DNA of 64,000 nucleotides, taken from positions 930,001 through 994,000 of the forward strand of contig NZ_OX366364.1 of the NCBI RefSeq assembly GCF_947251645.1, given 5' to 3'. The notes beneath the pieces were generated by a model. The model did no database searches. It saw nothing but the letters and a program-made list of their open reading frames with translations, and had not been told where the DNA came from. This document shows, piece after piece, positions 39,501 through 50,163 of this stretch. The position numbers and the translations under genes were made by a program. Every line of letters begins with the position of its first letter. The first letter of the stretch is position 1. The stretch comes from Wolbachia endosymbiont (group A) of Bibio marci. Lineage in GTDB: Bacteria > Pseudomonadota > Alphaproteobacteria > Rickettsiales > Anaplasmataceae.

Positions 39501-39687
39501 TGACATCTAATTTGTTGCCTTTAATCTTTTCAATAACTTGTTTTGCTATATTATAAATTCTATTTTTTGAATCAGCCGAAAGCTCTGTTTTTTCTATAAG
39601 GCGGCGTACATAACTTTTCTCATCAGCACGATAAAATCCTTGTAAACGCTTTCTCAATTCGTTAGGTTCTTGTATAGAGGTAATCAT
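36547..39687 (-). CDS. putA: Bifunctional proline dehydrogenase / P5C dehydrogenase
   Basis: PutA oxidises proline to glutamate in two steps, passing electrons to quinone through FAD and then reducing NAD. The 1046-residue protein has the FAD-dependent PRODH barrel (about residues 130-480; LVKGAYWDSEIKRTQELGLN and GFEFQRLHGMAKDLYDYAMS) and the aldehyde dehydrogenase domain (about 545-1030) with the catalytic Glu in FIAETGGLNAMI and Cys in SAGQRCSALR. No N-terminal ribbon-helix-helix DNA-binding domain is present, so it should be an enzyme and not its own repressor. Amino acids are probably an important carbon source for this bacterium; glutamate feeds the TCA cycle next to aconitase. Confidence 0.97.
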   Translation of the reverse strand: MITSIQEPNELRKRLQGFYRADEKSYVRRLIEKTELSADSKNRIYNIAKQVIEKIKGNKLDVIDSFMQQYSLSNDEGIALMCLAESLLRIPDDYTIDELIKDKIANQEWSKYLGHSSSLFVNASTWSLMIGSSILRDNEGDSKFYYAISKLLKNLGEPIIRKAVKQAMSMLGKHFVIGETIEKALENVKPNDNSKFLCSFDMLGEAAHTAEDAEEYFDSYMHSIKAIGESTEINDCFKSHGISIKLSALHPRYEFSQFDNIAEELRAKLLELCHEAKKYNISLCIDAEESERLEMSLVLFEQLRLDDSLSEWEGLGLAVQAYQKRALSVLDFVEDVAIRSNHKIMVRLVKGAYWDSEIKRTQELGLNDYSVFTRKSYTDVSYLACAQKLLSKPNSFYPCFGTHNAYTFASIMELADKNHPGFEFQRLHGMAKDLYDYAMSELATSISCRIYAPVGKRSDLLPYLVRRLLENGANSSFINQINDSNVKIEELVLDPSEKAKSLEYEPHPNIPLPQDILKEERKNSLGMDISDSITVSQLANDIKKFSEKKWQVGPIIDGQSLFDDAKFTEVVNPAHLEHVIGEVSNATSDQALNALEIAHSTFTEWQNVSAVERAKYLEKAADLLEERMKELIYILIIEAGKILSDAIAEVREAVDFLRYYAMIAKNELSDWKKLPGPTGEDNFIFFEGRGVFLCISPWNFPLAIFLGQVSAALAAGNAVLAKPAEQTPIIAYEAVKILHETGIPKNVLHLIPGDGGYLGKILVPDNRIAGVAFTGSTQTAQIINKMLANRDGPIVPFIAETGGLNAMIVDSSALLEQVTTDVLLSAFRSAGQRCSALRVLFIQEDIAEKQIRMICGAAQELKIGDPIQLSTDIGPIIDKASIDMLTQHTQKMSEDKDSNLLFKVPMDTNSHNSYFFPPYIYEIQKISQLKQEVFGPVLHIIRFNKSNLNEVINDINNTGYGLTFSLQSRIQSQIDTISKKISVGNVYINRNQIGAAVGIQPFGGRGLSGTGPKAGGPHYLQRFSTEKVVSVNTTAFGGNTTLMCLD

Positions 39688-39805
39688 AATTATTTATAAA
39701 ACACCTTTACTATATGTAAGGTAAAATTATATCATAACTTTGCACAGAGCAAATTGTTATTTATAAAGGGATCAGGGCTGGCTAAAAGAAGTCCATGCAA
39801 TAACT

Positions 39806-42391
39806 TTAAAAGGATTGTGCAAGTATGTAGCTTAACACTCCGCCATGCATTAAGTATTTAATCTCAGTTGCGGTTTGTACACAGCATTTGAGTTGAATTG
39901 ATTGCTTTGAATTATCCTTTCTTTTGATGATACATTCTAGATTTCCACCTGGCACTATTTCACCTTTTATGCTTATTACCTCACTACCATCAAATATCTT
40001 TCTGGTTATTCCATTTTGGAATATAAGTGGAAGAACACCCATGCCGACCAAGTTGGACCTATGTATACGCTCAAAGCTTTCTGCAATTACAACTTTAATC
40101 CCCAACAATAAAGTACCCTTTGCTGCCCAATCCCTACTTGAACCTGTGCCATACTCCTTTCCTGCCACAATGATGAGAGTTTCCTTGTAGCGCATTGCTG
40201 CATCAAAAATCGACATAGTTTCTTGAGAAGGAATATATTTTGTATAGCCGCCTTCGATGCTTACCATTTCATTTTTTATTCTAATGTTAGCAAAAGTCCC
40301 ACGCATCATTACATTGTGGTTACCACGACGAGACCCATACGAATTAAAGTCCTGTGGCTCAATTCCAAGATTTTTTAAATATATACCTGCAGGACTACTT
40401 GAGGCAATATTTCCAGCAGGGGAAATGTGATCAGTGGTTATGCTATCGCCAAACATTGCCAATATTTGTGCACCTTTTATATCGATTTTATTATTTTTAG
40501 GTGATAAATTATCAAAATAAGGCGGATTTTGTATGTAAGTGCTGTTTGCATCCCAATTATAGATTTCACTTTTTTCACACTTTATCTTTTGCCAATGTTC
40601 ATCACCAGAAAAAACATCCTTATACTTTTGTATGAACATCTCACGTGTTACCACACTTTTAACACAATCTTCGATTTCATTGTTTGTTGGCCATATATCT
40701 TTGAGATAGACATCATTTCCATTCTTATCCTTGCATATTGAATCTTTTGTCAAATCAATTTGCACAGTGCCTGCAAGTGCATATGCAACAACAAGTGGCG
40801 GAGATGCCAAGTAATTAGCTTTGACTAACGGATGAATTCTTCCTTCAAAGTTACGATTGCCAGATAAAACTGCAGCAACGGTTAGGTTTTTATTTTTAAT
40901 ATCATCTTCTATATCACTATTTAGTGGACCAGAATTCCCAATGCAAGTTGTGCAACCATATCCAACTAAATTAAAGCCCAAAGCATTCAGATCTACCTGC
41001 AACCCTGACTTTTCTAAATATTCTGTTACAACTTGTGACCCTGGAGCAAGAGAAGTTTTAACCCAAGGCTTTGATTTTAATCCAAGTTTAATTGCATTAC
41101 GAGCTACAAGACCTGCAGCAATCATCACACTTGGATTTGAGGTGTTAGTGCAGCTTGTTATTGCTGCAATTACTACACTGCCATCTTGGAGTTTATCGCT
41201 TTCCTTCGACTCATTAACTGAAAATGATTTAGAAAAAGACTCTGCCACTTGTGAAAGAAAAACCTTATCTTGTGGTCTTTTGGGACCAGCCATTACTGGC
41301 TTCACGCTTGATAAATCAAGCTCTAGTGTGTCAAAAAACGCTAACTCGTCACTGCTACGCCACAGTCCTTGCTCTTTCGCATAAGCCTCAACTAATTTAA
41401 TCAGCTCTTTTGGCCTTCCGGTCAAGTTTAAATAATCTAGCGTTTTCTGATCAATTGGAAAAAATCCACAAGTTGCACCATACTCTGGGGCCATGTTTGC
41501 TATAGTGGCTCTATCTGCCAAAGATAAATAATCTAAACCATCACCATAAAACTCTACAAATTTACCAACAACACCTTTTGTTCTTAGGATATTGGTAACC
41601 GTCAGCACTAAATCAGTCGCAGTTACTCCTTCCGACAATCTGCCAATTAATTTAAATCCAACTACTTCTGGAATCACCATACTAATTGGTTGACCAAGCA
41701 TCACAGACTCAGCTTCTATGCCTCCAACACCCCAACCAAGGACTGATAACCCGTTAACCATTGTAGTATGGCTGTCAGTACCAACTAAAGTGTCAGGATA
41801 CAAAACCCCATCCTTATTACATACAACTTGCGCTAAATATTCAAGATTCACTTGGTGGCAAATTCCACTACCTGGCGGTACTACTCTAAAATTTGTGAAG
41901 GACGATTCCCCCCACTTTAAGAATTGATATCTCTCCAAATTTCTTTTTACTTCTAGCTCAACATTCTTACTGAATGCGGAAACACTTCCATAACTATCTA
42001 CTTGAACAGAATGGTCAATCACAAGATCAACCGGTACAGATGGGTTTATGTTGCTCGGGTTTCCTCCATTTTTCTTAACATAGCTCCGCATTGAAGCTAG
42101 ATCAACAACAGCAGGAACCCCTGTAAAATCTTGCATCAACACCCTTGCTGGTTTGTAGCTAATTTCGTGATTAGTGTGTTTATTAACGCAGTCTGCTAGT
42201 ACTCTTATGTCATCTAGCTTTACGTTTACTCCATCTTCATTGCGCAATAAATTTTCAAGCAGAACCTTAAGTGAGCAAGGCAATTTAGTCACATCTATTC
42301 CTAAAAATTCACTAGCACTACTTAGGCTAAAATAGTTGTATGACTTCCCGTCAATGTTTAAAGTCGTTTTTGCATTTAAAGAATTATTCAT
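39806..42391 (-). CDS. acnA: Aconitate hydratase A
   Basis: Aconitase isomerises citrate to isocitrate using a 4Fe-4S cluster. The 861-residue protein has the cluster ligands in AAITSCTNTSNPSVMIAAGL (about residues 416-435) and GYGCTTCIGNSGPLNSD (about 481-497), N-terminal VDLASMRSYVKKNGGNPSNI and the C-terminal swivel domain with YGTGSSRDWAAKG and RIHRSNLVGMGVLPL. Slightly shorter than E. coli AcnA (891). It begins 14 bases after the secB stop on the same strand. Confidence 0.97.
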   Translation of the reverse strand: MNNSLNAKTTLNIDGKSYNYFSLSSASEFLGIDVTKLPCSLKVLLENLLRNEDGVNVKLDDIRVLADCVNKHTNHEISYKPARVLMQDFTGVPAVVDLASMRSYVKKNGGNPSNINPSVPVDLVIDHSVQVDSYGSVSAFSKNVELEVKRNLERYQFLKWGESSFTNFRVVPPGSGICHQVNLEYLAQVVCNKDGVLYPDTLVGTDSHTTMVNGLSVLGWGVGGIEAESVMLGQPISMVIPEVVGFKLIGRLSEGVTATDLVLTVTNILRTKGVVGKFVEFYGDGLDYLSLADRATIANMAPEYGATCGFFPIDQKTLDYLNLTGRPKELIKLVEAYAKEQGLWRSSDELAFFDTLELDLSSVKPVMAGPKRPQDKVFLSQVAESFSKSFSVNESKESDKLQDGSVVIAAITSCTNTSNPSVMIAAGLVARNAIKLGLKSKPWVKTSLAPGSQVVTEYLEKSGLQVDLNALGFNLVGYGCTTCIGNSGPLNSDIEDDIKNKNLTVAAVLSGNRNFEGRIHPLVKANYLASPPLVVAYALAGTVQIDLTKDSICKDKNGNDVYLKDIWPTNNEIEDCVKSVVTREMFIQKYKDVFSGDEHWQKIKCEKSEIYNWDANSTYIQNPPYFDNLSPKNNKIDIKGAQILAMFGDSITTDHISPAGNIASSSPAGIYLKNLGIEPQDFNSYGSRRGNHNVMMRGTFANIRIKNEMVSIEGGYTKYIPSQETMSIFDAAMRYKETLIIVAGKEYGTGSSRDWAAKGTLLLGIKVVIAESFERIHRSNLVGMGVLPLIFQNGITRKIFDGSEVISIKGEIVPGGNLECIIKRKDNSKQSIQLKCCVQTATEIKYLMHGGVLSYILAQSF

Positions 42392-42405
42392 CCTATCACA
42401 CTATA

Positions 42406-42909
42406 TTAGTTAAAATTGGAATTACTACCGTTACTTTTTTGTTGTTGACTTTGCTGCTCGTACATAGTTTCGAAATCTATAGGATCCAGCATCAGTGGAG
42501 GAAATCCACCACTACTTGTAACTCTTGCAATTATTTCTCTTGCAAAAGGGAAAAGAAAAGTAGGTCCGCCAATAAACAAAGCTTGTCTTACCTCTTCCTC
42601 ACTCAACTCTTTTAAATTTTCTATTGAAAAAATGCCACAATATTTCGTCTCACAAATGAAAGCTACGCCATCTTTTATATCTGCATCTTTTATCGTTGCT
42701 CTGACTTCTATATGCAAAGTAACTTCATGGAAAGATTTTTCTTCATTTACTCCTTCTTTGTTTTCCATTCCTTCTAATTTTGCTGAATTGATATTAACCA
42801 TTACATTAATATCGGGAGCTTTATTTGAAGAAAGGAATGGCGAATTTGGATTCTCAAATGATAGATCTTTAACATATTGACCGTGAATTCTCATTTTTTG
42901 TTGTGGCAT
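42406..42909 (-). CDS. secB: Protein-export chaperone SecB
   Basis: SecB keeps preproteins unfolded and delivers them to SecA. The 167 residues show the family features YVKDLSFENPNSP (about residues 12-24), HIEVRATIKD and the Sec-binding end FPFAREIIARVTSSGGFPPL (about 118-137) followed by a low-complexity tail rich in Gln, Ser and Asn. AAAGGAG about 8-10 bases before the ATG is a strong ribosome binding site. It is divergent from the Tim44-like gene, sharing a 164-base intergenic region. Confidence 0.96.
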   Translation of the reverse strand: MPQQKMRIHGQYVKDLSFENPNSPFLSSNKAPDINVMVNINSAKLEGMENKEGVNEEKSFHEVTLHIEVRATIKDADIKDGVAFICETKYCGIFSIENLKELSEEEVRQALFIGGPTFLFPFAREIIARVTSSGGFPPLMLDPIDFETMYEQQSQQQKSNGSNSNFN

Positions 42910-43073
42910 TTCTTACGTCTCCTTTAATTAAGTTGAGATATTTAATACTTTCTTATATAATATATTCATTTACAAACGAATAGCAAACCTGATTATAAGT
43001 TGATATGAAAAACATATTTTCATTAATAATTAATAATGTTCGGATACTTTATATGCCAAGGAGTTGAGTTACT

Positions 43074-43703
43074 ATGATAGAGCTTGTAATATATGCTTTA
43101 TTAGCGGCGTTCATTTTTTCACGTTTGTATAATTCTTTAGGAAGGTCAGCCAATCTCAACCTAAAAAAGCTAACTAATGTGTTGGATGTAAGTCGAAGTA
43201 AAGAAGATGTAGTAGAAAACATTGAGGATTACATTGATAGCAATGATAAAAATTCAATAAAAGTTACTTATGAACAAATATTAAAAAAAAACAAAGATTT
43301 TTCTATTTCCCACTTTATAGAAGGTTCAAGCATAGCTTTTGAATTAATAATAAAGTATTTCAATCAAGGAAATCTGTCCCAGTTAGAATCTCTCTTGGAT
43401 AAAGATTTATATAACAACTTCGCAAAAAAGATTAAACATCGTAAAGAGGTGCACGAGTCTATAATTGTTTCTATCGTTTCACAAAAGATTTTAGAAATAA
43501 AGCTAGTAAAAAACACAGTGTTTATTGCAGTATATTTCCTTTCAGAGCAAATTAACTTCGTTAAGAACAATGAAGGGGATATCATATCAGGTAGTACATC
43601 CACCATTAATAAAGTTGAGGATGTATGGCAATTCAAAAAAAATGTTAATTCATCAGACCCAAGCTGGTTGCTTGTTTCTATTCACTATAATAAAGATAAG
43701 TAA
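43074..43703 (+). CDS. Tim44/TimA-like domain protein
   Basis: A 209-residue protein with one N-terminal membrane helix (MIELVIYALLAAFIFSRLYN, residues 1-20) followed by a Tim44-like soluble domain (about residues 75-205; EGSSIAFELIIKYFNQGN and VWQFKKNVNSSDPSWLLVSI). The mitochondrial relative tethers Hsp70 to the import channel; in alphaproteobacteria the gene is often beside secB, as here, which suggests a role in envelope protein handling. AAGGAG precedes the start by about 9 bases. The precise bacterial function is not established. Confidence 0.88.
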   Translation: MIELVIYALLAAFIFSRLYNSLGRSANLNLKKLTNVLDVSRSKEDVVENIEDYIDSNDKNSIKVTYEQILKKNKDFSISHFIEGSSIAFELIIKYFNQGNLSQLESLLDKDLYNNFAKKIKHRKEVHESIIVSIVSQKILEIKLVKNTVFIAVYFLSEQINFVKNNEGDIISGSTSTINKVEDVWQFKKNVNSSDPSWLLVSIHYNKDK

Positions 43704-43749
43704 CGATAAGATAAATGACAAGTAAGATTAGTTTTATTTAGAGTTAACC

Positions 43750-44445
43750 ATGGAAAGCAAGCTACGCGAAATAGTACTTGACACTGAAACGACAGGTCTT
43801 GACACTAAATCTGGTCATCGAATTATCGAAATAGGGTGTGTGGAATTAATTAACCGCATTCCAACAGGTAAAGTATTCCATCGGTACCTTAACCCAGAAA
43901 GAGATATACCTTATCACTCGTTTAAGATTCACGGTGTTAGTGAAGAATTTTTAGAAGATAAACCATTATTTTTAGATGTTGCACTTGAATTTCTTGACTT
44001 TATATCTAATGATATTTTGGTAATTCACAACGCTGAATTCGATGTTAAGTTCCTTAACATGGAGTTAAGCAAGCTGAATGCTGGGTTAATTTCCTCAGAT
44101 AGAGTGCTAGATACATTACCTCTTGCGAGGAAAAAATTCGCAGGATCACCTGCCTCTTTGAATGCATTATGTAAGCGTTTTGATATATCGCTAGAGAATA
44201 GAGAATTGCACGGAGCACTAGTTGATGCTCAATTGCTTGCAAAGGTATATGTTGAACTTACAGGAGGGTTACAAACCTTTCTGTTTGATAATGAATGCAA
44301 TCAGGACAGTAACTCTACATTCGTCCAGCATAAAGTGCGTAATCTAACTCCCAGAAAACATTCACCAAATAGTGAAGAAATTGATGGACATAAGAAACTG
44401 TTAGACAAAATTAACAATACACTTTGGAATAAATATATTGAATAG
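43750..44445 (+). CDS. dnaQ: DNA polymerase III epsilon subunit (proofreading exonuclease)
   Basis: DnaQ is the 3'-5' exonuclease that proofreads replication. The 231 residues contain the three exonuclease motifs: Exo I LDTETTGLD (about residues 11-19), Exo II HNAEFDVKFLN (about 93-103) and Exo III HGALVDAQLLAKVY (about 154-167), with the HxAxxD pattern of this family. The C-terminal tail (about 190-231) is where epsilon binds the alpha subunit. It lies 46 bases after the Tim44-like gene on the same strand. Confidence 0.96.
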   Translation: MESKLREIVLDTETTGLDTKSGHRIIEIGCVELINRIPTGKVFHRYLNPERDIPYHSFKIHGVSEEFLEDKPLFLDVALEFLDFISNDILVIHNAEFDVKFLNMELSKLNAGLISSDRVLDTLPLARKKFAGSPASLNALCKRFDISLENRELHGALVDAQLLAKVYVELTGGLQTFLFDNECNQDSNSTFVQHKVRNLTPRKHSPNSEEIDGHKKLLDKINNTLWNKYIE

Positions 44446-44489
44446 GTCAACTAATAAAGATACAATTTAATTTTACTGAGAGCACCCTA

Positions 44490-45098
44490 ATGGTAAGGTT
44501 TATAAGATTGTTATCTAATATGCTAGTAGCATTAGCAGTTGTTTTTTTAGGTTATTGTTATTTCACCAAAAAAGGCATATTTGCCCCAGTAGCGATTCAC
44601 AATGCAGAAGTTAAGATAGGCGGAGATTTTTCTTTAATTAATCAGGATGGACAGATCTTACGCAGTAGTGATTTTAAAGATAAATACATGATGATTTTCT
44701 TTGGGTTTTCCTCATGCAAAAGAATTTGCCCTATGAACCTTGGGATAATTTCAGAAACACTTGCAAAGTTAGATGAGAAAACTAACAACAAGCTACAAAC
44801 ATTTTTTATCACAGTTGATCCTGAGCGTGATAGCACGGAAAGACTTAAAGAATTTCAGCAGCAATTTGACCATAGAATACAAATGTTAACTGGTCAAAGA
44901 GAAAAAATAGACGAAGTAATTGCAAAGTATAAAGTATACGCTAGCAAAGTTGGTGGAGAAGAGGAAATCAACCATTCTTCAATAATGTACCTTATTGGCC
45001 CTGGAGGAAAATATGTTACACACTTTGCAGCTGATTTAAATTCAGACGAAAGTCAATCTGATAAGATTTTGGCTGAGATAAAAAAATACGTAAACTGA
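44490..45098 (+). CDS. SCO1/SenC family copper chaperone
   Basis: SCO proteins deliver copper to the CuA site of cytochrome c oxidase on the outer face of the inner membrane. The 202-residue protein has one N-terminal membrane anchor (about residues 7-26), then a thioredoxin-like fold. Copper ligands are present: CxxxC in FGFSSCKRICPMNL (about residues 75-88) and the distal His in EEINHSSIMYLIGP (about 164-177). It is the last gene of the tim44-like, dnaQ, sco string. Confidence 0.95.
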   Translation: MVRFIRLLSNMLVALAVVFLGYCYFTKKGIFAPVAIHNAEVKIGGDFSLINQDGQILRSSDFKDKYMMIFFGFSSCKRICPMNLGIISETLAKLDEKTNNKLQTFFITVDPERDSTERLKEFQQQFDHRIQMLTGQREKIDEVIAKYKVYASKVGGEEEINHSSIMYLIGPGGKYVTHFAADLNSDESQSDKILAEIKKYVN

Positions 45099-45170
45099 AT
45101 TATAGATTTTTCTGTTAATTAGTCAAGCACGCAACTGCATGAGCATTATAATTTAATCTCCACGGGAAGA

Positions 45171-45395
45171 CACACACAACTGTACGAACGTTGTAGTTTG
45201 GGAGCAATTCCCACCAGTGGGCCAGTGCCCAGACACTGGGATTCAGCCTTTCCATAATCATTAAAACGTTGTGTTTTAACATAAAACAGCTATTTTTATG
45301 CTTGCCAACTTAATAAAATTCCTGGATCCCAGTGTCAAGCACTGGGATGACACCCTCCTGATGGGCCAAAATCACAATGTTCGTACAGTTGTGTG
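45171..45395. repeat. Inverted pair of the ACAACTGTACGAACGTT motif
   Basis: CACACAACTGTACGAACGTT at about 45173-45192 is matched in reverse by AATGTTCGTACAGTTGTGTG at 45376-45395. Shorter reverse copies follow at 45445-45460 and 45503-45518. Further copies occur at 36488, 48175 and 53982. The pair encloses about 180 bases with two palindromes of the other family. Confidence 0.75.
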
Positions 45396-45516
45396 TCAAG
45401 CACCGGAATGACATCATCTGTTGTGCAATTTACCTTCAAAAATGAATGTTCGTACAGTTATGGAGACGCATTGGAATGACACTATTTGCTGTCTTCAAAA
45501 ATAAACGTTCGTAAAG

Positions 45517-45675
45517 GTATCTGTTCAGCAGAGTGGCAAAATAAGGTAGGCGAGAAAAGACAACTATAGGAACAAATGGGTGTCATGCCAGTGTCAAGCA
45601 CTGGGATGACAAGAAAGGGAGCACTGGAATTTTTGTTCCAGTATTTGTACATTAGCCATGCGTCTGAACAGATAC
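45517..45675. repeat. Possible miniature inverted-repeat element
   Basis: GTATCTGTTCAG at 45517-45528 is exactly reversed as CTGAACAGATAC at 45664-45675, enclosing about 135 bases. The neighbouring words CGTAAAGGTATC and GATACTCGTAAAG are also alike. The interior has no gene. The inner left edge GTTCAGCAGAGTGG recurs at 12997. No target duplication is obvious. Confidence 0.5.
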
Positions 45676-45767
45676 TCGTAAAGTTGTGCTTTTAATATGG
45701 ATTATCAGTTTAAAAATGTTGCTAACTAGTATATCTGAATGTAACATCAATTAACGTGTATAAATGA

Positions 45768-48164
<2,397 letters not shown>

Positions 48165-48204
48165 ACTTTTAGCAAAATGTACGAACGTTACGGGTTTAAG
48201 CAAG

Positions 48205-48365
48205 AACTGTGTCATTCAAGTAGCTGACACTGATTCCTTTATGACGGTGTCATTTCAGTGCCCCTTTTTGTCATCCGAGTAGCTCTTCGTTGTCATCCGA
48301 GTAGCCCCTTCTCCTGTCATCCCAGTAGCCCCTTTTTTGTCATCCCAGTGCCCAGACACTGGGAT
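48205..48365. repeat. Array of palindromic repeats, target of the IS903-like element
   Basis: Downstream of gyrB several units in GTCATCC(C/G)AGTAGCCCC and GTCATCCCAGTGCCCAGACAC form are in tandem. The last, from 48339, is cut by the insertion sequence after CACTGGGAT. The same succession (TTCCTTTATGACGGTGTCAT, then AGTAGCCCCTTTTTTGTCAT) reappears after the IS, which shows the array existed as local duplications. Confidence 0.8.
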
Positions 48366-49452
48366 GGCTTTGTTGCATAGCAACCGAAAAAATCTGGTGG
48401 CTACTGACAAAATTCATTATAAATAACCATTTAACTGTTGAAGAAAAAATATGCCACAGAAAATGAAAGTCAGTAACCAAAACGAATATAACAAATTCCT
48501 TGAAAAAAGGGGAAATATTTTTCGTTACATCGATGAAGCTATCGAAAATTGGTATGAAAATAGTCCAAAAATGCAGGGCGGCAACTATATTTACAGTGAT
48601 AAAATCGTAATTTTGGTGCATATAATTGTCAATCTTTTTAGAATTGGTTTAAGACAAACGGTGGGGTTTATAAAAGGATATCTGCAACAAATAGGAAAAA
48701 ATTTGGCAGTTATCAGCTATTCACAAGCATCAAGAAGGTTTAAAAAACTTAATATTAAGATAAATGATTGCAGGGTTGATAAAAGCAACATGGAAAATAT
48801 TGAAATTATCATAGATAGCACAAATATCAGCATTTACAGTAACACTCCTGGCCACAGTAAGGAAAACAGTGCAGATAGAAAGTACCGAAGCTACGAGCAA
48901 GTAAGAAAGTTACATGTTATGTTAAGTGTGAATAGTAAAAAAGCTATAGCTGCAAGATACAGTAATGGCGTCTACTCTGACCACTATGGAGCTTGCGATT
49001 TGCTTGAAGAAGTTAATTTTCAGCACAAAATAAAAGCATTATATGCAGATAGGGCATACGATAGGCACAAACTTTATAAATTGTGTAAGAAATACGATAT
49101 AAAGACAAAAGTTCTACCAAAAAAGGATGCAGCAGAACATTCAAAAATAGATTATATGTCTGACAGAAATGCTGCTATTAGGTTAATAAAATTATATGGA
49201 CAAGATGGTGTAAAAGAGTGGAAAAAGGAAGCAATTTATGGAAAGAGATCTTACATAGAAGGATTTTTCTCAAGGTTGAAGCAAGTATTTGGATTTAGCT
49301 TTAGGAATAAATCTGAAGTAAATCGTGAAAAAGAATTACTAATTAAGTGCTATTTGCTCAACAAATTCACTGATATTGGTATGGCTAAATTTGAAATCAT
49401 TACATAAATTTGTCGTAAACCATCACTGCTTAAGGTGCTATGCAACAAAGCC
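48366..49452 (+). mobile_element. IS5-family (IS903-like) insertion sequence, apparently intact
   Basis: A 1087-bp element with perfect 17-bp terminal inverted repeats GGCTTTGTTGCATAGCA at both ends, very similar to the GGCTTTGTTGAATAAATC ends of IS903. A 9-bp target duplication CACTGGGAT is present at 48357-48365 and 49453-49461, the length expected for this group. One uninterrupted transposase gene fills most of it. Perfect ends and duplication indicate a fairly recent insertion. Confidence 0.95.
48451..49407 (+). CDS. IS5-family (IS903 group) transposase
   Basis: DDE transposase of 318 residues, full length. The N-terminal region (KVSNQNEYNKFLEKRGNIFR) resembles the start of IS903 transposase. 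Catalytic residues can be placed in IEIIIDSTNISIYS (Asp, about residue 118), IKALYADRAYDRHKLY (Asp, about 198) and the YREK-like segment GKRSYIEGFFSRLKQVFGFS (Glu, about 271). No frameshift or stop. It could be active. Confidence 0.93.
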   Translation: MPQKMKVSNQNEYNKFLEKRGNIFRYIDEAIENWYENSPKMQGGNYIYSDKIVILVHIIVNLFRIGLRQTVGFIKGYLQQIGKNLAVISYSQASRRFKKLNIKINDCRVDKSNMENIEIIIDSTNISIYSNTPGHSKENSADRKYRSYEQVRKLHVMLSVNSKKAIAARYSNGVYSDHYGACDLLEEVNFQHKIKALYADRAYDRHKLYKLCKKYDIKTKVLPKKDAAEHSKIDYMSDRNAAIRLIKLYGQDGVKEWKKEAIYGKRSYIEGFFSRLKQVFGFSFRNKSEVNREKELLIKCYLLNKFTDIGMAKFEIIT

Positions 49453-49539
49453 CACTGGGATCCAGGAAAAAGAATGGTGTCATGCAAGTAGCTGACACTG
49501 GTTCCTTTATGACGGTGTCATCCGAGTAGCCCCTTTTTT

Positions 49540-49569
49540 GTCATCCCAGTGCCCAGACACTGGGATGAC
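49540..49569. repeat. Perfect 12-bp-arm palindrome
   Basis: GTCATCCCAGTG, CCCAGA loop, CACTGGGATGAC. This is the cleanest example in the window of the GTCAT...ATGAC family. It could fold as an RNA hairpin on either strand and so could act as a terminator or stabiliser, but no T-run follows. Confidence 0.85.
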
Positions 49570-49610
49570 ACCCTACTAGCGGAAGTTACTCTCAAATGTT
49601 TGTTCATGTT

Positions 49611-50088
49611 GCTATAAATATTAAGAAATTTACCAAATGAAAAAAAAGGCAAAAGAAGCCCCGTGGTTATTATCCGCTTTAAAATATTGGCGTTTTTTAT
49701 GTTTTAAACGCTTGACAAGCGAAATTCAGCTGCTTTTAATTGCAACTAACCTACGCTGCAAATGTTTAAGAAATTTACCAAGCAGAAAAAAAGACAAAGA
49801 ATCCCCGAGTTAGCTAGTCTTTTACTATCTCTGTCGAGTATTGGCATTTTTTGATGTCTTGTAACGCTTTATAAGCGCGTTCAGCTTATTTAGATAAAAA
49901 TCTAGATGTAGATGAAGTTTTGTAAAGACATACAGTATCTATATACTGCAAAAAATTAAACATAAGACGCCGATACATTAAGTAATCCTTACCTTTTAAT
50001 CTGCAGATTGGCGAAAGCAAATACAATAGCTTCAGTTTCATGATAAGGGGGCTGGCGGAGTTTGTCAAGTAAGTTTTTTCGTTTCTAT
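49611..50088 (+). repeat. Composite ~475-bp repeat, copy B
   Basis: Plus-strand counterpart of 35716-36190. Shared landmarks in order are GCTATAAAYATTAAGAAATT, AAAAAAAAGGCAAAAGAAGC, a second TTAAGAAATTTACYAA sub-repeat start, CAAAAAATTAAACAT(A/G)AGACGCC, CATGATAAGGGGGCTGGCG and TTTTTTCGTTTCTAT. The copies are inverted to each other and 13.4 kb apart. Confidence 0.85.
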
Positions 50089-50163
50089 GTTGTCAGCTAC
50101 CTGAATATTGATCATACGGGTTTCATCTGTTATATATAATCTTTTTGAATACGAAAAAAACTG

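Larger units (their letters stand above)
49462..50163. other. Intergenic region between the IS and lpd
   Basis: No gene. It holds palindromic units, including a perfect one at 49540-49569 (GTCATCCCAGTG, 6-base loop, CACTGGGATGAC), followed by copy B of the ~475-bp composite repeat (49611-50088). The 60-codon minus-strand frame at 49886-50068 lies within the repeat and has no counterpart of credible quality in copy A. Confidence 0.8.

Noticed and set aside
49886..50068. 60-codon minus-strand frame in the composite repeat
   Set aside because: The corresponding frame in the other copy is broken by stops, so there is no sign of coding selection.
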